This document shows, piece by piece, positions 8,048-16,413 of a DNA stretch of 64,000 bases. A program made the position numbers and the translations under genes. The notes beneath the pieces are model-generated. The model had not been told where the DNA came from. It worked only from the letters and a program-made list of their open reading frames with translations, and ran no database searches. The first letter of the stretch is position 1. Every line of letters starts with the position of its first letter. This DNA is from Leptospira fluminis (lineage in GTDB: Bacteria; Spirochaetota; Leptospiria; Leptospirales; Leptospiraceae), in assembly GCF_004771275.1 (NCBI RefSeq), contig NZ_RQEV01000002.1:117892-181891 (forward strand). Reading direction: 5' to 3'.

Positions 8048-8269
8048 ATGATTCGAACAAGACTCACTCCTAAAAATACCGACCTCCATCTTTCTATTCC
8101 AGAAGGCTATGTGGGAAAAAGTATAGAAGTTCGACTCTATGCCATCGACGAACTGAAGGAAGAATCAGTTAACACTGTTACCATGAAAGATTTTCGCGGC
8201 ACCCTCTCTAAAGAAACCGCTACCGAACTACAGAAAAAAGTAAATATAGACCGCAACGAATGGAGTTAA
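8048..8269 (+). CDS. vapB: VapB-like antitoxin
   Basis: A 73-residue protein from ATG 8048 (MIRTRLTPKNTDLHLSIPEGYVGKSIEVRLYAIDEL). The N-terminal strand-rich part resembles antitoxin DNA-binding or dimerisation regions, and the C-terminal part (KDFRGTLSKETATELQKKVNIDRNEWS) is the charged, presumably disordered tail that wraps the toxin; the ending R-x-E-W is common in antitoxins paired with PIN toxins. Its last ten bases overlap the PIN-domain gene, the usual arrangement. An in-frame upstream start at 8018 is possible but adds only ten unlikely residues. The role is inferred mainly from gene pairing. Confidence 0.75.
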   Translation: MIRTRLTPKNTDLHLSIPEGYVGKSIEVRLYAIDELKEESVNTVTMKDFRGTLSKETATELQKKVNIDRNEWS

Positions 8270-8639
8270 AATTCATCCTTGATACCAACGCGATTATCGA
8301 TCATCTTGCGAATGAACTCCCTATCTCTGGTGCATCCTTTTTGGATACAATTCCGCCTGTCATATCTGTCATCTCTCAGATAGAACTATTAGGTTGGTCT
8401 AAGACTACAAAGGAAAAACTTATCAGTATCGAAAACTTCATTTCAAAAGCTCGAATCTTTCCACTCGACGATACCGTTGTTCAAAAAACGATTCAAATTC
8501 GCCAAAACCACAAAATCAAAACTCCTGACGCGATCATGCGGCTACGACTATCATCCACGATCTAGTTCTAATTACTAGAAATACGACAGACTTCCACCCC
8601 ATTCCCAATCTACAAATCATAGATCCTTGGAATATCTAA
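8260..8639 (+). pseudogene. vapC: VapC-like PIN-domain ribonuclease toxin, frameshifted
   Basis: The first frame (8260-8565) encodes a PIN domain with acidic residues Asp8 (LDTNAIID), Glu42 (SQIELLGW) and Asp90 (KTPDAI), the ligands of the catalytic metal. Right after TPDAI the frame is lost: the expected alanine-rich helix and the final strand (IIHDLVLITRNTTDFHPIPN) continue in another frame to a stop at 8637-8639. One missing base near 8538 explains this. The fourth acidic position, in NTTDF, is therefore cut off from the rest. The gene is probably inactive unless the shift is a sequencing error or is bypassed. Confidence 0.78.
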
Positions 8640-8780
8640 GAAAATTCTTTAAAACCTTTATGCCCCAAGCGACATATAATAGAGAAAGTCCGAAATATAT
8701 CTTATACATATTCATATTGATTACAATTTTCGAAAAAACTCCTGCTCACTCAACGCGAATATTTACTAAAGAAATCAACA

Positions 8781-9845
8781 ATGTATTATAAGTTATCCCT
8801 CCTGACAAACTTCTTCTTTCTATTTTACTTCCTGTCTCAGCGCAAAACGGAAACCCAAACTGAACTTCAAATCCTATTCCTAAAGACCCAAATAGTAGCC
8901 TACAAAAGAAGAACGAAAAAGTTTCATACCGAACCTTTCCAACGACTAACCCTCGTTTTACTTTCCTATGTTCTCTACGATTGGAAAACGAATCTCGCTA
9001 TCGTTTCCCCCAACACCCTTCTCACTTGGAGAAAGCAGAAATTTAAAACTTTTTGGGCAACGATTTCCAAACGAAAAAAGACCGGACGACCCAATGTACC
9101 ATGGCCCCTAATCAAGCTCATTCGAAGGATCGCAAAAGAAAATCGAATCTGGGGAGCAACAAAGCTTCACGGCTTGCTACAAAAAATCGGATACGACATT
9201 TCCGAAAGGACTGTCTCTAAATACATCCCGAAGAGACCGACCGATCCGAAGAAACGACTTCTATGGAAACAATTCTATTCTCTACATGCAGATGCCATGG
9301 TTGTTTCGGATACACTCACCGTTTATTCCATTAATTTTAGAAAGATCTTTCGAGTGGCATTCTTTCTTCACATAGGAACTAGGCAGATTTTACATTTCGA
9401 CATCCATACCAATCCTACCACCAAATGGATGAGAAAAGTTCTGAAATGTGCCGTCAAAAAAAGAGGCGGAAAAAATTTTCATTACTTTCTTTCCGACAAC
9501 GACCCTCTCTTCGGAAAGAGATTCACAAAATATTTACAAAGAATCGGAATTAAACCCAAGAAAACTTCTCCCCGTTCTCCATGGCAAAACTGTTATGCAG
9601 AACGATGGATTAAGACTTGCAGAAACGAATTCTTGGATTTTTTCATCCCTGCAAACGAATACCATCTCAGAACGCGCTTAGAAGAATATATACACTTCTA
9701 CAACCATCATCGAACCCATTTAGCCCTGGACAAGGACACTCCGGTCCCTTCGCCTGTTCTGGAAAGACCGCCCGATGCAAAGCTCGTTTCCACTCCCGCT
9801 CTTGGCGGATTATATCATTCCTATTCCTACGAAAAAGTCGCGTAA
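8781..9845 (+). mobile_element. DDE integrase-core transposase (IS481/IS3-like)
   Basis: A 354-residue protein with an N-terminal helix-turn-helix region ([29 protein letters not shown]) and an rve-type catalytic core. The acidic triad is visible as Asp in HADAMVV (about residue 170), Asp in [10 protein letters not shown] (about 237) and Glu in NCYAERWIK (about 275); the C-terminus holds the usual [10 protein letters not shown] motif. The frame is intact. No convincing terminal inverted repeats or target duplication were found on either side, so the element boundaries are not defined. It lies between the vapBC remnant and truncated cassette 3, and may have caused that truncation. Confidence 0.85.
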
Positions 9846-10039
9846 GTTGAATTAACAACTAAGGTTAAACCGTCACATTCGGAATTCTGAATGCATAAGA
9901 GCTATGCTCGGAGCAGAGAATCAGTTCTTTAAAGTCGCTATTTATCTTACCAACAAATACAGATTTGCATTTTCTTTGATTCAAATATTAAATATTTTAG
10001 CATTTCTTATCTGCTATGTATTCGATTCATTCTGTTATT
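9846..10039. other. AT-rich junction between transposase and truncated cassette 3
   Basis: No gene is supported. An imperfect palindrome near 9875-9892, centred on GAATTC, follows the transposase stop. Homology to the toxin cassettes begins abruptly at about 10048. Confidence 0.4.
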
Positions 10040-11205
10040 TTAATTTTTGCGAGGCTCAACGCTCGTTCCTTTCTGAGAGTTCTCGATCGCATGTTCTTGG
10101 ATGAATGCTAAGTTCAGATCGTTTTGGAAGTTGATATTCCCTTCTAACTTCTCGAATCTTCCTGTTTGTGTGTTGTAGTTTACGGATGCAACTGTAGATC
10201 CTTTAAACTGACCGCTTAAGTTCAGTCTTCCGTCTGTAGAGTAATTCAGTGTGAATCCGTGACCTCGTAAGTTCGGAGGAAGTTTCCCATCTCCGTAGTT
10301 GTAGTATCCTCCTATGCTTGAGGTTCCGTCCTTACTCACGCTCGCTGTGAGTCCTCCGTGGTGCTTCGCCCCCGGATCCTTTCCGAACAGATCCACTCCT
10401 CCGCTGACGGATGCGTTCCCGCTATTCGCGTTATAGTTTACTCCTGCAAATCCAAGTCCCTCTCCGCCGGCTCCCTTAAAGTTGTAGTTCACGTTTACAT
10501 CCACTCCGCTTCCCGGAGCAAAACTCAATCCTGCGTTTAACGGAAGGCTATCCGTAGCGATGGCTACTCCCCCTCCCCAGCCCCCCGCTTGTGAATCTTC
10601 TCCTAAAAGGATGTCTTTGTTTTGGTGAGGAGTCCAGCTCACGAATCCTGTCATCGGGAGGTTCGAGCCCATTGTCACCGTGCTGATGATTCCGTTCAAC
10701 AGTCCTGCTATTGCGCCGTTTGTTCCTCCTAACTCATCTCCGATCCAAGTCTGTCCGACGGTACTCACCGCTCCTGCGATCAGTTGGCCGTTTGTGAGTT
10801 GCAGTCTCGCCATGTTCCCGCCTACTTCGAACAGATCCCGGGACACTGCGATTGATCTTAACCAAGATGTGTCTTTTGCTACCTGGGCTGCTGTCTCCGC
10901 AGTGGTTGCGATCTCTTCTCCTGCTTGTACTACCTTCGCGTCGTTTGCGACCTCGGCGGTGACGCTCGTGATCGTCTCGCTTCCTCCTCCTTCTGTAAGT
11001 ACCGTAAACGCCACCGCTGCTGCGAATTCGATTCCTTGTTCTAAATCCAACAGTCTCTGTTTTCTTGCCTGTTTCTTCGCTTCTCCTCCTTTGGCCGCGT
11101 CCCTCGCATTTTCCTTTATTACGATACCTTCATGTTTCTACTCTCGGGTCAGGCTCTCACCTTCGGTCAAGTTATTGCGCTCTCTTTTGAAATAGCCGGA
11201 TTTAC
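10040..11205 (-). pseudogene. Truncated toxin-tail cassette 3 (core only, Hint and toxin lost)
   Basis: On the minus strand this is about 90% like the core of cassettes 1 and 2: EGIEFAAAVAFTVL, the glycine-rich beta region (NYNFKGAGGEGLGFAGVNY, DLFGKDPGAKHHGG), and LNLAFIQEHAIENSQKGTSV. An open frame runs from about 11115 to 10040, but upstream of it there is a TAG where cassette 2 has a tryptophan codon, plus a two-base insertion, so translation from the cassette start would fail. Homology ends at GTSV near 10048; the Hint domain, peptidase tail and immunity gene are missing. It may serve only as a recombination donor. Confidence 0.8.
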
Positions 11206-11228
11206 TTTTTCAATTCAATAACTTGACC
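11165..11228. repeat. 13-bp inverted-repeat junction element, copy 2
   Basis: GGTCAAGTTATTG at 11165-11177 and CAATAACTTGACC at 11216-11228 form a perfect inverted repeat with a 38-base spacer. It lies 44 bases after the stop of the second immunity-like gene, at the start of truncated cassette 3. Confidence 0.87.
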
Positions 11229-11272
11229 CCGGCTCGATCCTTCGCGGAGTTGTAAGCGAGGATCTCATCGGA

Positions 11273-12103
11273 TTACTTTAGATTATTGTATTTCTCGTAT
11301 TCGGAATCCTTTAAAAAGTTTGTAATCTCGCTCACACAGGTATGTTCTTTTAGCTTTGGATCGTTTCCTTCGTAGATAGAGATAAACTCGATCGCGACTA
11401 CTATGTAATTTCCGCTCAAACGAGTATTTTTGAATTTATTGGCAAATTCCACTATCTCCTTATAATTCTTTATCTCGATCTTTTGATAACCGGGTTTATC
11501 AGGAAGTTCTACTCGTTGCTTACCCAAATATACAAAATCGCTAAAAATGGTGCCTCTTCCCACTCCCTTCCCTACATTCTTTGGCACCAAGTAGTGAACA
11601 TCGATTTCATGTGGTCGTGAGTAAGCAAAGTATTTCTTGAATTTCCCCTGTATGTTTCCAGGAAGAATATAGAATATGCTACGATCTATATCTATATCAC
11701 TTGCAACCACCTCTCCGATCGCTTTTCCTTGTCCCGTGCACCAGAATGTCGAAGACCATTTATCTTGAACTCGATAGGCGTTAAAAGCGCAAGTTTGCCT
11801 GACCCATTCAATTTCTTTTTCTCCCCCTTTAGGTCTCGCTTTTAGGAGAGGCACATTAAAAGGATTCGGAAAGTACGAAGTAGACCAAGCCATGCCTTCA
11901 GATTTGTCATCAGAATCAGATGCAACGAGTCGAGCCGGAAACAAATCATAGGGCCTTAGCATAGATAAACCTTTTAAGGACTCATTATTTTTAATACTAA
12001 AGCAATCCTTCTCATATATGTATTCTTGTGGAAACAGGGGGCCATAAAATATCCATACTCCAAGAATCAAGGAAATCCATGATAAACGTCTATAAATGCT
12101 CAT
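11273..12103 (-). CDS. Putative secreted immunity protein with NADase-type glycan-binding-like domain (cassette 2)
   Basis: A 276-residue protein with an N-terminal hydrophobic signal (WISLILGVWIFYGPLF), so it is exported. The middle and C-terminal part (KWSSTFWCTGQGKAIGEVVA, then a beta-rich stretch, a YSRPHEIDVHYLV strand, LPDKPGYQKIEI, and EFISIYEGNDPKLKEHTCVSEI) follows the pattern of the discoidin-like, NADase-type glycan-binding domain common in Leptospira. It starts 47 bases after the orphan toxin cassette. Its paralogue at 15583-16404 lies after the full-length toxin; the N-terminal portions differ, while the last 47 residues are identical. Position and pairing suggest an immunity protein against the exported peptidase tail. 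A role as co-effector is also possible. Confidence 0.65.
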   Translation of the reverse strand: MSIYRRLSWISLILGVWIFYGPLFPQEYIYEKDCFSIKNNESLKGLSMLRPYDLFPARLVASDSDDKSEGMAWSTSYFPNPFNVPLLKARPKGGEKEIEWVRQTCAFNAYRVQDKWSSTFWCTGQGKAIGEVVASDIDIDRSIFYILPGNIQGKFKKYFAYSRPHEIDVHYLVPKNVGKGVGRGTIFSDFVYLGKQRVELPDKPGYQKIEIKNYKEIVEFANKFKNTRLSGNYIVVAIEFISIYEGNDPKLKEHTCVSEITNFLKDSEYEKYNNLK

Positions 12104-12150
12104 ATTTCAACCATATCCGAACTTTTAATGCTGGACCTTATTTTACAATA

Positions 12151-15100
12151 TTATTTTTTCTTACTGGTCACAAATCCGTGATCCGGGAGGAACCTTGGAT
12201 CGTTATATCTGTATCGGTTGTATCTCCCATCTCCGGAGTGGTAATTTGCATTCAAATCCCCTAATGGATCTTGGACAATGAATCCATGTTTGTCATAGCC
12301 AACAACCGTAACCATGTGCGCGTATGGACCTAATTTTCCACCAATAATCACACGATTTCCTTTTCTCAATTCATGCTTGATATATTCAAAAAGTTGCTTC
12401 ATTTGAGGAGATTCGTTAATTGATTTCTTATACCCGATTACTGCAGACCTATAATCTTCCGTATCCTTGCCACCGTAAAAATTAGGGTCGGGTTCTTCAG
12501 CGACGTTCTTATGAGAGAATTCGAATTTGTTAGCCTTACCACCCTCTCTACGATTTAGTTCATATCCGTATTTTTCTGAAATGACTTTCATTTTCTGAAC
12601 GTAATCCAGTTGAGAGGGCCTCAAAGGAGGATTTAATGTTGCCCCATAGTCCGCCAAGTCTCTTGCAATCATGACCTCAAGACGACCGTATTTTTGCATC
12701 TGCTCCGGAGTCATTTTGAATCCTCTCGCCTGCAAATCCATAGCCAATGTGTTCGAATTACAGATATGGGTGTCTAACACAGGGTTCGAACTGAAAATCC
12801 CTCCAGGACCATCATGTACTTTAGGTTTACCGTTATAGGTTTCTCCTTGATAATTCGCCCCTAATTGAGAGTGACTTTGTCCATCTATATGAAGTATTCC
12901 TCCGTCAGTCTCTATCATCGATGTAACGGATTTACTAGAAGTGATTGTTCCTTTTCCATCCGGATTTACAAACTTAAAGGATTTCTTTCCATTAACATCT
13001 GTTATCAACGGAACTTCTATTCCTTTATCCTTCAACGCTATACGAACTTCGTCTCGATAGTATTGTGGGTTCTCTTTGAAATCGGGAGTATTTCCGTACA
13101 CTTTGTCTCTACCGGTAAGTTGGCGAAACTTCTCATCAAATGTCTTCGTTTCTTTATAATACTTCCCTAAGTTCCCTCCTTCCTGCAACTGGACTGCTTC
13201 TACTTTACCTCCCTTTGTTTCACGGAAAGAAAGTGTATCCTTCTTGCCATACTGGTTCTCCTCTGAGACGTATCCCAATTCTCTTCTTTGGATGATTTTG
13301 CCGTTCTTATCCTTCTTCTCTGGAGTAATTTCTTCTCGATTCCAAGTCTTGCCTTCAAAGGTAAAAGACTCTCGGGCAAGTAGTTTTTCCATTTTCTCTT
13401 TGGGTGTTAGATTCGGATCTTTCAGGATTGCTTGAGTCGTCTCATCATAGTTATGAACCAGTGCAAGGTCATTCCCGATCCGGATAAAATAGTTGTGATT
13501 CCCGGACATCTCAAGGTTGTACACCTTCTCGTTCTCTCTGACTTCACGGATCTCTTCTATCTCGAGTGTTCCTTCTACTTCAGTTTTCCAATTCGCTTCT
13601 ACTACGCCGTTAAACGGATTCCCTTGGAGCGCAATAGACGCGTATGCAAGTCTCTCCGTCAAAGCAGGGGTCTTTTTCAATCTCGATTTCATTCGGGCTC
13701 TCTGGATACTCTGTTTCGTAATGCTTCTATCTCCGGGTTTTAAGTCTTCTGCCTTCGCCCATACGTCTCCGGCGACTCCTGAATTCTTACTTCTTTCTCC
13801 TGCGTTTAAGATGGCAAATGGGTGGTTCCAAGTTGTCGTCACAATTCCTCCGTTCCCATAACGAAGTTTGTTGACTACCTTCACATTGTGCGTGATCACC
13901 TCTTCAATCTCCTGGATCTCGATTTCACCTGTCTCTTCGTTTAACGTATATGCCTTGTCTCCGGATTTTAGTTCGTTTAACCTTCTGTATCCTTTTACCG
14001 TCCAAATTTCCTGACTACCCTCAAAGCACGTCTTCGTTCGAAACGTATTCTCCGCAGTGTCCACTGCACTCAAGCCAGTGTTCGCTCCACCGAAGGCGAG
14101 TAGCACGTCACCCAGAACCCGGTTCGTCAACTTCTGCCAAGTCTCTGTCACAGAAGGTTCAAATTCAACTTTGACCCCGAGTCGATCTCCTGCTGTCTTC
14201 AGTTGCAGTTTGAACAAATCTCTTTTCTCTTGCGTATCCAGTTTGGCTTTGCGGGATTCAAAGAGTTCGTTGATCTTGTTTGTACCCTCCGGATCTCTGA
14301 GAAGAACGCTCAGTTCCGATTTGGAGAGTTCTCCCATCTCCACCAAGAGTCTTCCAGTCATCTCCGCGACTACGCTCGTTCCTTTTTGAGAATTCTCGAT
14401 CGCATGTTCTTGGATGAATGCTAAGTTCAGATCGTTTTGGAAGTTGATATTCCCTTCTAACTTCTCGAATCTTCCTGTTTGTGTGTTGTAGTTGACCGAT
14501 GCGACCGTAGATCCCTTAAACTGACCGCTTAAGTTCAGTCTTCCGTCTGTAGAGTAGTTCAGTGTGAATCCGTGGCCTCGTAGATTTGGGGGAAGTCTTC
14601 CGTCTCCGTAGTTGTAGTATCCACCTATGCTTGAGGTTCCGTCCTTGCTCACGCTCGCTGTGAGTCCTCCGTGGTGTTTCGCCCCCGGATCCTTTCCGAA
14701 CAGATCCACTCCTCCGCTGACGGATGCGTTTCCGCTTCCTGCGTTATAGTTCACTCCTGCAAAGCCAAGTCCTTCTCCGCCGGCTCCTTTGAAGTTGTAG
14801 TTCACGTTTACGTCTACGCCACTTCCCGGAGCAAAGGAGAGCCCTGCGTTTAACGGAAGGCTATCCGTAGCGATGGCTACTCCTCCTCCCCAACCCCCTG
14901 CTTGTGCATCTTCTCCGAGTAGAATGTCTTTGTTTTGGTGAGGAGTCCAGCTCACGAACCCTGTCATCGGGAGGTTCGAACCCATTGTCACTGTGCTGAT
15001 GATTCCGTTGAGCAGTCCCGCTATTGCTCCGTTTGTTCCTCCTAACTCATCTCCGATCCAAGTTTGTCCGACGGTACTCACCGCTCCTGCGATCAGTTGG

Positions 15101-15540
15101 CCGTTGGTTAACTGAAGTCTCGCCATGTTCCCGCCTACTTCGAACAGATCCCGGCTCACTGCGATGGTTCTTAACCAAGATGTATCTTTTGCTACCTGGG
15201 CCGCTGTCTCTGCACTCGTCGCGATCTCTTCTCCTGCTTGTACTACCTTCGCGTCGTTTGCGACCTCGGCGGTCACGCTCGTGATTGTCTCGCTTCCCGC
15301 TCCGTCTGTGAGTACCGTAAACGCCACCGCTGCTGCGAATTCGATTCCTTCTTCGATGTCCAACAGTCTTTGTTTTCTTGCCTGTTTCTTTGCTTCTCCT
15401 CCTTTGGCCGCGCCCCTCGCATTTTCCTTTATTCTAATACTTTCACGTTTCCAGTCTCGGGTCAGGCTCTCGCCTTCGGTCAAGTTATTGCGCTCTTTTG
15501 AAATAGCAAAACTTCCTTCACCCCCCAATAACTTGACCAC
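12151..15540 (-). CDS. Orphan toxin-tail cassette 2: core, Hint domain and C39-like peptidase
   Basis: The frame of 1129 residues opens at GTG 15540, inside the inverted-repeat element; AAGGA lies seven bases upstream, so it could be translated, but there is no signal peptide. Residues 60-500 are nearly identical to the core of the full-length protein. A Hint domain runs from Cys505 (TCFEGSQEIW) through TWNHPF to the terminal His-Asn697 (ALVHNY), so self-cleavage is plausible. A conserved linker (NYDETTQAILKDPNLTPKEKME) leads to a papain-fold tail with Cys927 (THICNSNTLA), His1075 (YAHMVTVVGYD) and Asp1091 (VQDPLGD), typical of C39-like peptidases. Hint and tail differ clearly from those of cassette 1. 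It may be a silent cassette that replaces the tail by recombination. Confidence 0.8.
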   Translation of the reverse strand: MVKLLGGEGSFAISKERNNLTEGESLTRDWKRESIRIKENARGAAKGGEAKKQARKQRLLDIEEGIEFAAAVAFTVLTDGAGSETITSVTAEVANDAKVVQAGEEIATSAETAAQVAKDTSWLRTIAVSRDLFEVGGNMARLQLTNGQLIAGAVSTVGQTWIGDELGGTNGAIAGLLNGIISTVTMGSNLPMTGFVSWTPHQNKDILLGEDAQAGGWGGGVAIATDSLPLNAGLSFAPGSGVDVNVNYNFKGAGGEGLGFAGVNYNAGSGNASVSGGVDLFGKDPGAKHHGGLTASVSKDGTSSIGGYYNYGDGRLPPNLRGHGFTLNYSTDGRLNLSGQFKGSTVASVNYNTQTGRFEKLEGNINFQNDLNLAFIQEHAIENSQKGTSVVAEMTGRLLVEMGELSKSELSVLLRDPEGTNKINELFESRKAKLDTQEKRDLFKLQLKTAGDRLGVKVEFEPSVTETWQKLTNRVLGDVLLAFGGANTGLSAVDTAENTFRTKTCFEGSQEIWTVKGYRRLNELKSGDKAYTLNEETGEIEIQEIEEVITHNVKVVNKLRYGNGGIVTTTWNHPFAILNAGERSKNSGVAGDVWAKAEDLKPGDRSITKQSIQRARMKSRLKKTPALTERLAYASIALQGNPFNGVVEANWKTEVEGTLEIEEIREVRENEKVYNLEMSGNHNYFIRIGNDLALVHNYDETTQAILKDPNLTPKEKMEKLLARESFTFEGKTWNREEITPEKKDKNGKIIQRRELGYVSEENQYGKKDTLSFRETKGGKVEAVQLQEGGNLGKYYKETKTFDEKFRQLTGRDKVYGNTPDFKENPQYYRDEVRIALKDKGIEVPLITDVNGKKSFKFVNPDGKGTITSSKSVTSMIETDGGILHIDGQSHSQLGANYQGETYNGKPKVHDGPGGIFSSNPVLDTHICNSNTLAMDLQARGFKMTPEQMQKYGRLEVMIARDLADYGATLNPPLRPSQLDYVQKMKVISEKYGYELNRREGGKANKFEFSHKNVAEEPDPNFYGGKDTEDYRSAVIGYKKSINESPQMKQLFEYIKHELRKGNRVIIGGKLGPYAHMVTVVGYDKHGFIVQDPLGDLNANYHSGDGRYNRYRYNDPRFLPDHGFVTSKKK
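15478..15538. repeat. 13-bp inverted-repeat junction element, copy 1
   Basis: GGTCAAGTTATTG at 15478-15490 and CAATAACTTGACC at 15526-15538 form a perfect inverted repeat with a 35-base spacer. On the minus strand the outer arm starts at the last base of the GTG start of cassette 2, so a transcript could fold just after the start codon. It lies 44 bases after the stop of the first immunity-like gene. Confidence 0.88.
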
Positions 15541-15582
15541 GGTTCGATCCTTCGCGGAGTTGTGAGTGAGGATCTCATCGGA

Positions 15583-16404
15583 TTACTTTAGATTATTGTA
15601 TTTCTCGTATTCGGAATCCTTTAAAAAGTTTGTAATCTCGCTCACACAGGTATGTTCTTTTAGCTTTGGATCGTTTCCTTCGTAAATCGAAATGAATTCG
15701 ATCGCGACTACGATATAGTTTCCGCTCCCTCGGAGTTTCTTATTTTTGTTTGCGAAATCTAATATCTCTTTGTAATTCCTCATCTGGATTTTCTGGTAGC
15801 CGGGTTTATTCGGAAGTTCTACTCTCTGTTTTCCAAGATACACAAAATCTCCCACAATTGTTCCGCTACCATCTCCTCGACCCACTACTTTAGGCACCAA
15901 ATAATGGACGTCGATCTCATGAGGACGGGAATATGAAAGAAAACCTTTCATTTCTCCTTGGTAATAGCCTGGAATAATTTGAAAATAATCGTGGTCTAGA
16001 TCGATTAAACTAGCCACGACCTCGCCGACTCCAAGCCCTTCTGCCGTACACCAGAAAGTATCTGACCATTTATCTTGTACTCGAAAAGCGGTAAAGTTAC
16101 ATGTACCTTTTACCCATTCCACTTCTGCTTTTCGATCTCCTTTCGGTCTTGTTTTGGCAAGAGGTCTATGAAACGGATTCGGAAAATATGAAGTAGACCA
16201 ACTCATCCCATTAGCTTTAATCGCAGAAGAAGATGTCACCATCCTCATGGGATATTCATCATAGGGACGGAGATTCTTCAGTTGTTTTAAACTAACGTTA
16301 TTCTTCTCACTAAAACAATCCCTTTCGTAGATGTCTTCTTGAGCAAATAACCCGGATGAACAAATTACTAATCCTATGTATAGTATATGCTTAAAGTATT
16401 TCAC
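15583..16404 (-). CDS. Putative secreted immunity protein with NADase-type glycan-binding-like domain (cassette 1)
   Basis: A 273-residue exported protein (MKYFKHILYIGLVICSSGLFAQ) that starts nine bases after the stop of the full-length toxin-like gene, so the two are co-transcribed. Sequence order matches its paralogue at 11273-12103: DKWSDTFWCTAEGLGVGEVVA, YSRPHEIDVHYLVP, GDFVYLGKQRVELPNKPGYQK and a C-terminal TCVSEI segment. The two differ through much of the N-terminal 220 residues but share the last 47 exactly, and 117 consecutive bases (15568-15684) are identical in both copies. This is expected if homologous recombination exchanges tail-plus-immunity units. Immunity is inferred from position only. 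Confidence 0.66.
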   Translation of the reverse strand: MKYFKHILYIGLVICSSGLFAQEDIYERDCFSEKNNVSLKQLKNLRPYDEYPMRMVTSSSAIKANGMSWSTSYFPNPFHRPLAKTRPKGDRKAEVEWVKGTCNFTAFRVQDKWSDTFWCTAEGLGVGEVVASLIDLDHDYFQIIPGYYQGEMKGFLSYSRPHEIDVHYLVPKVVGRGDGSGTIVGDFVYLGKQRVELPNKPGYQKIQMRNYKEILDFANKNKKLRGSGNYIVVAIEFISIYEGNDPKLKEHTCVSEITNFLKDSEYEKYNNLK

Positions 16405-16413
16405 TGCTGTCTC

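Noticed and set aside
8640..9905. Insertion sequence ends around the DDE transposase
   Set aside because: I looked for terminal inverted repeats and a target duplication on both sides and found none that were convincing, so only the transposase gene is claimed.
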